From NCBI GenBank assembly GCA_022482785.1, contig JAKVON010000004.1:62001-126000 (forward strand): a DNA stretch of 64,000 bases, given 5' to 3'. Under the pieces are notes generated by a model that ran no database searches, was not told where the DNA came from, and saw nothing but the letters and a program-made list of their open reading frames with translations. Positions within the stretch are counted from its first letter, which is position 1, and the number at the start of each line of letters is the position of its first letter. Below, one piece after another: positions 1-7,384 of this stretch. A program made the translations under genes and the position numbers. The DNA is from Atopobiaceae bacterium. GTDB lineage: Bacteria > Actinomycetota > Coriobacteriia > Coriobacteriales > Atopobiaceae.

Positions 1-1251
1 CTGGGCTATGGCCCGGCCCTCTCCGGCGAGGGCGGCGTCTGCCGCGCCACGGCCGAGCGCGACGGCTGGATCGACTTCAACGCAGGGCGTCCTGGCCGCT
101 CCGGAGGGCTTCGAGCGGCGCGAGACCACCTGGGACGAGCCGTTCCTCATGTACTTCTCGTCCGGCACCTCGGGCGAGCCCAAGATGATCATGCACGACC
201 ACAGCCTGCCCCTCGCCCACTGCTTCACGGCGAAGTGGTGGCAGTCGGTCTGCTCGGACGACGGCCTGCACTTCACCATCGCCGACACGGGCTGGGCGAA
301 GACCGCCTGGGGCAAGATCTTCGGGCAGTGGGTCATGGAGGCCGCCGTCTTCACCTACGACTTCGACCGCTTCCACGCCGACGAGATCCTCGACCTCATC
401 CCCAGGTACCACATCACGACGCTCTGCTGCCCGCCCACGATGTACCGCATGATGCGCCAGACCGACTTCGACGCGCACGACCTCTCGTGCCTCACCTACT
501 GCGCGACGGCGGGCGAGGCGCTCAACCCCGACCTCTTCCAGTTCTGGAAGGAGCACACGGGCCACACCATCCACGAGGGCTTCGGCCAGACCGAGACCTC
601 GGTCATCGTGGGCAACTGGGTGGGCGGCCCCGAGCCCAAGCCCGGCTCGATGGGCAAGCCCTCCCAGCAGTTCACGGTCGAGATACAGCGTGACGACGGG
701 AGCCGCTGCGACACGGGCGAGACCGGCGAGATCTGCATCAAGCTGACCCCCGACCTCCACGGAATCCTCAAGGAGTACTACAAGAACCCCGAGGAGCAGG
801 CGAAGTCGCGCCGGCGCGGCTGGTACCACACGGGCGACACCGCCTGGGTGGACGAGGACGGCTACTTCTTCTACGTGGGGACGCAACGACGACGTGATCA
901 AGAGCTCGGGCTACCGCATCGGGCCCTTCGAGATCGAGAGCGTGCTGCTCGCCCACGAGGCCGTGCGCGAGTGCGCCGTCACCGGCGTGCCCGACCCGGT
1001 CCGCGGCTACGCCGTCAAGGCCACCGTCGTGCTCTCGAAGGGGTTCGAGGGCACCGACGACCTCACGAAGGAGCTGCAGACCTGGGTCAAGCACAAGACC
1101 GCGCCCTACAAGTACCCCCGCGTGATCGACTACGTGGACGAGCTGCCCAAGACCACGAGCGGCAAGATCCGCCGCGTGGCCATCCGCATCGCCGACGAGG
1201 AGAGGGCCCACCTCCCGGTGGAGAACGACAAGATCGACGGGCCTCACGTAG
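1..1251 (+). CDS. AMP-forming acyl-CoA ligase, 5' end outside window, frameshifted as sequenced
   Basis: This is the C-terminal two thirds of an acyl-CoA synthetase that activates a carboxylic acid via an acyl-adenylate. It aligns throughout with the complete paralogue at 1569-3374. The phosphate-binding motif [12 protein letters not shown], the FGQTET motif, the [12 protein letters not shown] hinge region and the C-terminal catalytic lysine motif KTTSGKIRR are all readable. Three one-base insertions relative to the paralogue (in GGG at 85-87, near 881, and in GGG at 1239-1241) split it over two frames. Correcting them restores a stop TAG at 1249-1251, matching the paralogue's end. The same kind of lesion occurs in other genes here, so sequence error is more likely than a decayed gene. 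Substrate is not determined. Confidence 0.85.
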
Positions 1252-1281
1252 GCGCGGTCGCCCCTTGGACGACGCCCCCCT

Positions 1282-1310
1282 TTGTCTCATGGGGCGAAGA
1301 GGGCTATACT
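1282..1310 (+). promoter_or_regulatory. Sigma-70-type promoter of the second acyl-CoA ligase leader
   Basis: A -35 box TTGTCT (1282-1287) lies 17 bases before a -10 box TATACT (1305-1310). It sits just after the first ligase stop and would drive the leader ORF at 1368 and the ligase at 1569. The spacing is ideal; the assignment is by inspection only. Confidence 0.5.
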
Positions 1311-1367
1311 TTGCCAAAACCGCGCGGCCGAGCATGCCGCGACTTTCGACGCACAGGGAGGGTGAGC

Positions 1368-1460
1368 ATGGACGCAGCGACAAGGCACACGGGTGGTCGC
1401 CAGATTATCGTCTCGTCCCTCTCCCCCGCCGCGCACGTCTCCAACATCGCCATTATCTAG
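1368..1460 (+). CDS. Putative 30-residue leader peptide
   Basis: A 30-codon ORF starts with ATG seven bases after a good ribosome binding site (GGGAGGGTG) and ends at TAG 1458-1460. The peptide is Ile/Val-rich at its end (RQIIVSS...NIAII) and its stop codon abuts an inverted repeat (1460-1492). It lies between a strong promoter and the acyl-CoA ligase start at 1569. This layout is that of a ribosome-mediated attenuator, where stalling on isoleucine codons could switch downstream folding. No homologue is recognised. It could be a chance ORF; the ribosome binding site is the main argument for translation. Confidence 0.4.
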   Translation: MDAATRHTGGRQIIVSSLSPAAHVSNIAII

Positions 1461-1545
1461 GTGCTGCCTGGCCCTCGGGTCTTGGTAGCACCGCCTCCGC
1501 GCACGTCCGGGACATCCGTTTCGGCGGCTTTGCCATGGCTGGGGC
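1460..1545 (+). promoter_or_regulatory. Leader hairpins upstream of the acyl-CoA ligase
   Basis: GGTGCT (1460-1465) pairs with AGCACC (1487-1492), and a second dyad GGCGGC...GCCGCC follows at roughly 1524-1551. Neither has a U-run, so they are not classical terminators by themselves. They start at the stop codon of the leader ORF, which is why an attenuation role is suspected. The rest of the 1252-1568 gap holds only this promoter, leader ORF and hairpins. Confidence 0.35.
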
Positions 1546-1568
1546 CGCCTCATACCAGAGGATAGATA

Positions 1569-3374
1569 ATGCGAAACATCAACCTGCGCTACGTGACCGA
1601 GTCCTATGACGCCGACGGCGTCCTCTCCGACTTCACCGCGAACCTCTCCGAGGACTTCAACTTCGGCTACAGCATCGTCGACGACATCGCCACGGCCGAG
1701 CCCGACCGCCCCGCCATGGTCTGGTGCAATCCCGAGGGCGAGGAGCACCGCCTCTCGTTCGGCGACATGAGGCGCTGGAGCGACAAGTGCGCCAACTACC
1801 TCTCCGAGCAGGGCATCGGCCGCGGCGACATGGTCATGGTGATCATGAGGCGCCACTACCAGTTCTGGTTCGTGGCGACGGCGCTGGCCAAGCTTGGGGC
1901 CGTGATGGTGCCGGCGACCTTCATGCTCAAGGAGCACGACCTCGCCTACCGCCTCAAGGCGGCCGACATCAAGGCCGTCGTCTGCACCTCCGTTGGCGAC
2001 ATCGCCCAGGTCTGTGACAACGTGGCCTCGCAGTGCCCCAGCCTCAAGGTGAGGATGCTCGTGAACGGGGCGGGCGGCGGCAAGCTCTCCCGCGAGGAGG
2101 CCGCCAAGCTGGGATACGGCGAGGCCCTCTCCGGCGAGCAGGGCCTCTGCAGGGCGTCCATCGAGCGCGAGGGCTGGCTCGACCTCAACTCCGGCGTGCT
2201 CGCCGCATCCGACCGTTTCGAGCGGCGCGAGACCAACGGCTTCGACCCCATGCTCATGTACTTCTCGAGCGGCACCTCGGGCGAGCCCAAGATGGTACTG
2301 CACGACTCGGGCTACGCGCTCGCCCACATCGTGACCGGCAAGCAGTGGCACAACGTCCACTCCGACGGCGGGCTCCACTTCACCATCGCCGACACCGGCT
2401 GGGGCAAGGCCGTCTGGGGCAAGTACTACGGCCAGTGGATCATGGAGGGCTGCGTCTTCACCTACGACTTCGACCGCTTCCATGCCGACGAGATCCTCTC
2501 GCTGGTCGCGAAGTACAAGATCACCACGCTCTGCTGCCCGCCCACGATGTACCGCATGCTCTCCGAGGCGGACGTCGACTCGTTCGACCTCTCCACGCTC
2601 GAGTACCTCACCACGGCCGGCGAGGCCCTGAACCCGGACCTCTTCCAGTTCTGGCGCGAGCACACCGGCCTCACGATCTTCGAGGGCTTCGGACAGACGG
2701 AGACCGTCCTCACGATCGCGAACCTCGCCAACTCAACGCCCCGGCCCGGCTCGATGGGCAAGCCCTCGCCGCAGTTCGAGGTCCAGATCTGCCGTCACGA
2801 CGGCACCAAGTGCACCACGGGCGAGACCGGCGAGATCTGCATCAGGCTCGACGGCAAGGGCAGGAGCGGGCACCCCGGCACGACCGGCCTCATGATGGAG
2901 TACTACCGAGAGCCGGAGAAGACCGCCGAGGCCATGCATGACGGCTGGTACCACACGGGAGACACCGCCTGGGTGGACGAGGACGGCTACTTCTACTACG
3001 TCGGCCGGACCGACGACGTGATCAAGAGCTCGGGCTACCGCATCGGGCCCTTCGAGATCGAGAGCGTCATGCTCGAGCACCAGGCCGTGCGCGAGTGCGC
3101 CGTCACCGGCGTCCCCGACCCGCTGCGCGGCTACGCCGTCAAGGCGACGGTCGTGCTGGCCTCGGGCTTCGTTCCCTCGACCGAGCTCACGAAGGAGCTC
3201 CAGACCTGGGTCAAGCACAAGACGGCCCCCTACAAGTACCCGCGCATCGTCGACTACGTGGACGAGCTGCCCAAGACCGTCAACGGCAAGATCCGCCGCG
3301 TGGCCATCCGCCGCCACGACGAGGAGCTCGCGCACGAGACGAAGGAGCAGGACAAGACCGACGGCCTCGTGTAG
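1569..3374 (+). CDS. AMP-forming acyl-CoA ligase (Acs/medium-chain type)
   Basis: A complete 601-residue ANL-superfamily ligase that would adenylate a carboxylate and transfer it to CoA in the cytoplasm. The P-loop-like motif [12 protein letters not shown] is at about residues 231-242, FGQTET near 372, the [21 protein letters not shown] hinge near 465, and the catalytic lysine in VNGKIRR near the C terminus. The start is supported by AGAGGAT upstream of ATG. It is a close tandem paralogue of the preceding gene, so the pair arose by duplication. The upstream Ile-rich leader hints at control by amino-acid supply, perhaps for branched-chain acids, but the substrate cannot be read from the sequence. 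The stop is 14 bases from the convergent ydcF-like gene. Confidence 0.93.
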   Translation: MRNINLRYVTESYDADGVLSDFTANLSEDFNFGYSIVDDIATAEPDRPAMVWCNPEGEEHRLSFGDMRRWSDKCANYLSEQGIGRGDMVMVIMRRHYQFWFVATALAKLGAVMVPATFMLKEHDLAYRLKAADIKAVVCTSVGDIAQVCDNVASQCPSLKVRMLVNGAGGGKLSREEAAKLGYGEALSGEQGLCRASIEREGWLDLNSGVLAASDRFERRETNGFDPMLMYFSSGTSGEPKMVLHDSGYALAHIVTGKQWHNVHSDGGLHFTIADTGWGKAVWGKYYGQWIMEGCVFTYDFDRFHADEILSLVAKYKITTLCCPPTMYRMLSEADVDSFDLSTLEYLTTAGEALNPDLFQFWREHTGLTIFEGFGQTETVLTIANLANSTPRPGSMGKPSPQFEVQICRHDGTKCTTGETGEICIRLDGKGRSGHPGTTGLMMEYYREPEKTAEAMHDGWYHTGDTAWVDEDGYFYYVGRTDDVIKSSGYRIGPFEIESVMLEHQAVRECAVTGVPDPLRGYAVKATVVLASGFVPSTELTKELQTWVKHKTAPYKYPRIVDYVDELPKTVNGKIRRVAIRRHDEELAHETKEQDKTDGLV

Positions 3375-3388
3375 GAGGCCGTCCCGGC

Positions 3389-4402
3389 CTACATCCTGAG
3401 GCTCGAGGCCACCACGCCGAGCACCCAGACCGCGACGAGCAGCACGAGCGCCCACCTGTGCTCGAGCATCACGGCGACGTACTCGCGGATGAAGGCGTTG
3501 GGGAAGTAGTACCGGGCGGTCCTGCTGCCCACGCCGTCGGCCTTGAGCCCCACCCTGCGGGCGTAGGTCGCCGTGCGGAACACGTGGTAGTCGCTCGTGA
3601 CGAAGACGCAGCTCGGAGAGGCGATGCCCCGCTCCGCCGAGACCTCGTCGACGATGCGCTTGGAGTTGGCCATGTTCTGGTAGGTGTTGGCGGACTCGTC
3701 CTCGAGCAGGATATGCTCGCGTGGCACGCCGCGGAGCACGAGGTAGTCGCACATGGCCTGCGCCTCGGAGTTCGCCTCGTCCGGGCCCTGGCCCCCAGAG
3801 GCGATGATGAGGGCCCTGCTCCCGCCGCCCTCGAAGACGCGGAACGCCTTGTCGCACCTCCCGGCCAGGAGCGGGGTGACCGAGCCGTCGGGCATGAGCC
3901 CCGCCCCATGGATGACGATGAAGTCGAAGTCGGCGCGCTGGGGCACCATGCGATAGAGGACCGAGTACAGGAACAGGGCGGCGAACGTGAAGCTCACGTA
4001 CAGGCCGAGCATCCCCACGAGGACGGCGGCGTAGACGACCGCGGGGCTTACCGAGCCGGCCGCGCCGAGCGACCAGACCACGAACGCCAGCGCGCTCCAC
4101 ATGACCACGGGAAACGCTATCGAGAGCACGTTCGGCAGCCTCAGCCCCTCCTTGCGGATCGAGGTCACGCCGCACCAGACGAACATGACGGAGACGCCTA
4201 CGAGCAGGAGGGGCGACAGCAGGAGGAGCACCGCGACCGCCAGGAGGGGCGGGAACATGTCGCCCCGGAAATGGGCTATGACCTCCAGGGCGAGGGAGAT
4301 CACGCACATCATCAGGTAGACGGCGTTGCGGAAGCGGCGCTTCTCGCGCAGGAACGAGATGGCGAAGAGCGCGGCCCAAACGCCGGCGAGGATGAGGAAC
4401 AC
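3389..4402 (-). CDS. YdcF-like DUF218 membrane protein
   Basis: A 337-residue protein with about five membrane segments in the first 170 residues, a cytosol- or surface-facing DUF218 (YdcF/SanA-type) domain, and a final membrane helix near the C terminus. Family signatures visible are DFIVIHGAG, ASGGQGPDEANSEAQAM, DESANTYQNM and VTSDYHVFR. Family members bind nucleotide-like ligands and are linked to envelope processes, but the reaction is not established. The start is a GTG preceded by AAGGGAGG. It is the last gene of the murI-rph-ydcF run, 25 bases after rph. In many actinobacteria rph is followed by rdgB, which is absent here. Confidence 0.88.
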   Translation of the reverse strand: MFLILAGVWAALFAISFLREKRRFRNAVYLMMCVISLALEVIAHFRGDMFPPLLAVAVLLLLSPLLLVGVSVMFVWCGVTSIRKEGLRLPNVLSIAFPVVMWSALAFVVWSLGAAGSVSPAVVYAAVLVGMLGLYVSFTFAALFLYSVLYRMVPQRADFDFIVIHGAGLMPDGSVTPLLAGRCDKAFRVFEGGGSRALIIASGGQGPDEANSEAQAMCDYLVLRGVPREHILLEDESANTYQNMANSKRIVDEVSAERGIASPSCVFVTSDYHVFRTATYARRVGLKADGVGSRTARYYFPNAFIREYVAVMLEHRWALVLLVAVWVLGVVASSLRM

Positions 4403-4427
4403 GCGTGCCTCCCTTGTCTGGTCTCGT

Positions 4428-5172
4428 CTAGCTCGTGAAGTCGGTGGCCTCGTCCTGGAGGGCGACGAGGCGCTCGATGCCCCTCTGCCCCAGGCCGAGG
4501 AGGCGGTCGAGCCTGCGCGCGGTCGAAGGTGGAGCGCTCCCCCGTCCCCTGGAGCTCGACGATGCCGCCGTCCGCGGTCCCCACGAGGTTCATGTCGACC
4601 TCCGCGTGGGAGTCCTCGGGGTAGTCGAGGTCGAGGAGCTCGCAGCCGCCGACGACCCCCATCGATATGGCGGCGACCTGCCCCGTGAGGGGCAGGTGCG
4701 CGAGCGTGCCGGCATCGACGAGCGACATGAGGGCATCGTGGAGGGCCACCCAGGCGCCGGTCACGCTGGCGGTGCGCGTGCCCCCGTCTGCCTGGATGAC
4801 GTCGCAGTCCACCGTGACCGTGCGCTCGCCGAGGCCGCGCAGGTCGACCACGGCGCGCAGGCTCCTCCCCACGAGCCGCTCTATCTCCATCGAGCGGCCC
4901 TTGCGGCCGCGGTACTCGCGCTTGCTCCTCGTGTTGGTCGAGGCGGGCAGCATCGCGTACTCCGCCGTCACCCAGCCCGCGTGGGCGCCCTTGCGCCAGC
5001 CGGGCAGCACGTCCTCGATGGTGGCCGAGCAGAGCACGCGCGTGTCGCCGAACTCCGCCATGCAGCTGCCGGCGGCGTTCTTCATGACGTCGCGCGTGAG
5101 CGTGACGGGCCTCATCTCGCCCGCGGCGCGCCCGAACGAGCGGGCGCGCGCGGATGCGTCGCCTCCTTGCAT
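4428..5172 (-). CDS. rph: Ribonuclease PH, one frameshift as sequenced
   Basis: RNase PH trims tRNA 3' ends by phosphorolysis. The 247-residue product shows the family start (GEMRPVTLTRDV), GDTRVLCSATIED, the EYAMLPASTNTRSKRE block, GRSLRAVVDL, and the DADGG-like IQADGGTRTASVTGAW and DYPEDSHAEVDMN segments. One extra base in CC near 4512 shifts the last 35 codons. Removing it restores RLLGLGQRGIERLVALQ and the TAG at 4428-4430, and the length becomes 248 codons. It lies 3 bases after murI and is certainly co-transcribed with it. The indel is probably sequence error. Confidence 0.92.
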
Positions 5173-5175
5173 GGG

Positions 5176-6078
5176 CTACTCCCCCTCCCCGGTCCCGACG
5201 CAGTCCGTCAGGGCCTCGAGGTCCTCCAGGTCGACATGCTCGATCGAGTCGAGCGGGTGCCCGAAGATGAAGCTCCCCGCCACGGCGAACTCCGTGATGT
5301 CGTCGGAGGTCGTCGCGAACCGGTAGGCGGGGTCGACGCCGGCCGGGGCGAGGTCCCCGCGGCGGTCGAGCGTGGCGCGGAGCTCCGCGGAGGTCTCCTC
5401 GGCGGAGGAGACGATGCGGACGCCGTCGCCGAGGGCGGAGCGCACCTCGGGGGCGAGGAGCGGGAAGTGGGTGCAGCCGAGCACCACGGTGTCGATGCCG
5501 CGTCCGAGGAGGGGTGCCGCGGCGGCACGCGTGGCGGCACGTATCGCAGGCGTGTCGAAGATGGCCTTGTCGCTCATCCAGTCCTCGTGGAGGTGGGCGC
5601 CGCTCACGAGCTCGTCCTCGACGATCTCGACGAGGGCGGGGGCGGCGGCCTGGGTCACGCGGACGCCGGCGTCGAGCATGCCGATGGCGCGAACGTACGA
5701 GCCCGAGTCGACCGTGCCCTGGGTCGCGAGCACGCCGACCCTCCTCGAGCGGGTCGCCTGGATGGCCGCGCGGGCGCCCGGCTCGATGACGCCCATGACG
5801 GGCACCTCGAGCGAGCGCTGGAGCACGTCCAGGCCGGCGGCCGTGGCGGTGTTGCAGGCGATGACCACCGCCTTGACGTCGCGGCTCTCGAGCCATGCGC
5901 CCACCTGGCGCACGAACAGGCGGACCTCCGCCTGGTCGCGCGGGCCGTAGGGGCAGCGCTTCGTGTCGCCGATGTAGATGATCGACTCGCTCGGGAGCTC
6001 CTTGGCGATGGCGCGGGCCACCGTGAGGCCTCCGAGGCCGGAGTCGAAGATGCCGATGGGCTTGTCAGTGGGTTCCAT
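5176..6078 (-). CDS. murI: Glutamate racemase
   Basis: A 300-residue cofactor-independent racemase making D-glutamate for peptidoglycan. The substrate-binding FDSGLGG (Asp12), first catalytic cysteine in ACNTAT (Cys75) and second in GCTHFPLL (Cys202) are all intact, together with GDTKRCPYGPR. It heads an operon with rph and the ydcF-like gene on the minus strand. The start is preceded by CGAAAGGGTCGC, a reasonable ribosome binding site. Length is at the upper end of the family. Confidence 0.96.
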   Translation of the reverse strand: MEPTDKPIGIFDSGLGGLTVARAIAKELPSESIIYIGDTKRCPYGPRDQAEVRLFVRQVGAWLESRDVKAVVIACNTATAAGLDVLQRSLEVPVMGVIEPGARAAIQATRSRRVGVLATQGTVDSGSYVRAIGMLDAGVRVTQAAAPALVEIVEDELVSGAHLHEDWMSDKAIFDTPAIRAATRAAAAPLLGRGIDTVVLGCTHFPLLAPEVRSALGDGVRIVSSAEETSAELRATLDRRGDLAPAGVDPAYRFATTSDDITEFAVAGSFIFGHPLDSIEHVDLEDLEALTDCVGTGEGE

Positions 6079-6145
6079 GCGACCCTTTCGGAAGGCTTGG
6101 GAAACGAGGGCGACTCACATTGTAGACCCGGACGCCGGGGCCGGC

Positions 6146-7303
6146 TCAGCGAGTGCGGCCCCGCACCTTGGCCAGGGCGGCCTCCGTCGCCGTCGCGACG
6201 GCGCTCGAGGCCGTGACGGCCGCCGCGCCGGCGGTGGCGCCCGCCATGGCCTGCAGGAGCCTCACGAGGACGTCCTTCGTCCGCGGGTCGGAGGCCGCGA
6301 TGGCGTTGGCGATCTGCTGGATGCCGCCCACGCCCCCTCCGAAGATGCCGTCGAGCGTGGTGGCGCCGCCGGCCGAGAGGGCGTCGAACATCTGGTTGGT
6401 GAAGTTCCTGCGGTCCTCGAGCCCCACGCCGTCGAGCAGCCTGGAGAACGACTGGTTCCACACCTTGCACTCCGGGAGCAGGCCGTCGGTGAGGACGAGG
6501 CCCGTGGCACCCGTCTGCCAGGTGAGGGGGTCGTGCTGGGCCACGCCTGAGGCGCTGCTCGTCACGATGCCCTTGGGGACGCCCTCGGGGTCGAGGAGCA
6601 TCCCCACGATGCTGAAGCTCGGCACGATGCGCCGGAGCTTGCCCTCGAGCAGACCATAGCCGCCGGCAGGCAGGACCTCGGGGGCGATGCCGGGGCCGTC
6701 GTCGCTGTAGACGCATGCGATGCGGTCGCGAAGCCGCTGGGGTATAGCCATGGCGGCGTACATCGCGAGGTTGCCGCCCTTCGAGTGGCCGCCCACGAGA
6801 TAGCGGCCGTCCGGCCTCATCGTTCTCTCGAGGTAGTCGGCGGAGGCGACCTGCGCGCCCGTGACCTCGCATCCGAGCAGGAAGTCCTCGCGCCAGCCCA
6901 GAAGCGTCTGGTCGGTCCCGCGCAGGGACACGTAGACGGCTCCGTCGGCGAGGGCCACGTGCAGGGCGCTGAACTGCATCCGCCTGTCCTCGTCGCGCAC
7001 GTCGACGTAATTCGAGAGCAGCGCCCCGCCGAAGCGCTCGGAGGCGGCGAGGGCACGGAGGAAGGGGGCGTTCACCTGGGCGAGCGAGCGGATCCTCGGC
7101 GCGACGTCCTCCCCCGTCTCGGCGAGGAGCGTCCTCAAGGCCGACGCGACGTCCACGGCCCCTCCCGTCGCCTCGGCGGGCACGATGCCGGTGAAGTCGA
7201 CGTAGGAGAGCGTGGCCAGGATGACGTTGTCGACGTCGTTGAAGGGACGCTCGGCCAGGGTCACGTCCCCGCGCCAGGCAAGATAGTCGGTGATGTTGGG
7301 CAT
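6146..7303 (-). CDS. DUF2974 (Mbeg1-like) alpha/beta-hydrolase
   Basis: A 385-residue protein that begins with the family's typical MPNITDYLAWRGDVT segment and carries a lipase-type nucleophile elbow GHSKGGNLA (Ser at about 174). The DUF2974 family is widespread in Firmicutes and Coriobacteriia and is predicted to be a cytosolic lipase or esterase; no substrate is known. A Gly-rich region (about 310-330) and an Ala-rich helix near the C terminus could contact membrane. It is monocistronic, between murI and the divergent sensor kinase, with AGGGAGGG before the ATG. Confidence 0.85.
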   Translation of the reverse strand: MPNITDYLAWRGDVTLAERPFNDVDNVILATLSYVDFTGIVPAEATGGAVDVASALRTLLAETGEDVAPRIRSLAQVNAPFLRALAASERFGGALLSNYVDVRDEDRRMQFSALHVALADGAVYVSLRGTDQTLLGWREDFLLGCEVTGAQVASADYLERTMRPDGRYLVGGHSKGGNLAMYAAMAIPQRLRDRIACVYSDDGPGIAPEVLPAGGYGLLEGKLRRIVPSFSIVGMLLDPEGVPKGIVTSSASGVAQHDPLTWQTGATGLVLTDGLLPECKVWNQSFSRLLDGVGLEDRRNFTNQMFDALSAGGATTLDGIFGGGVGGIQQIANAIAASDPRTKDVLVRLLQAMAGATAGAAAVTASSAVATATEAALAKVRGRTR

Positions 7304-7384
7304 GGTCCCTCCCTCGTGAGCCGTACGGGGGATTATTCCCCAACGCCGCGCCGGACGCCCCGCCTCCGCACGGTATTAATTGCT

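Noticed and set aside
1461-1500. Possible T-box riboswitch (GGTAGCACC resembles the T-box antiterminator bulge)
   Set aside because: The T-box consensus AGGGTGGNACCGCG is not matched, no specifier stem is visible, and the downstream gene is not an aminoacyl-tRNA synthetase or amino-acid gene.
4435-6216. 593-codon plus-strand ORF
   Set aside because: It is antisense to rph and murI, with Arg/Gly/Ala-rich low-complexity translation typical of shadows in GC-rich genes.
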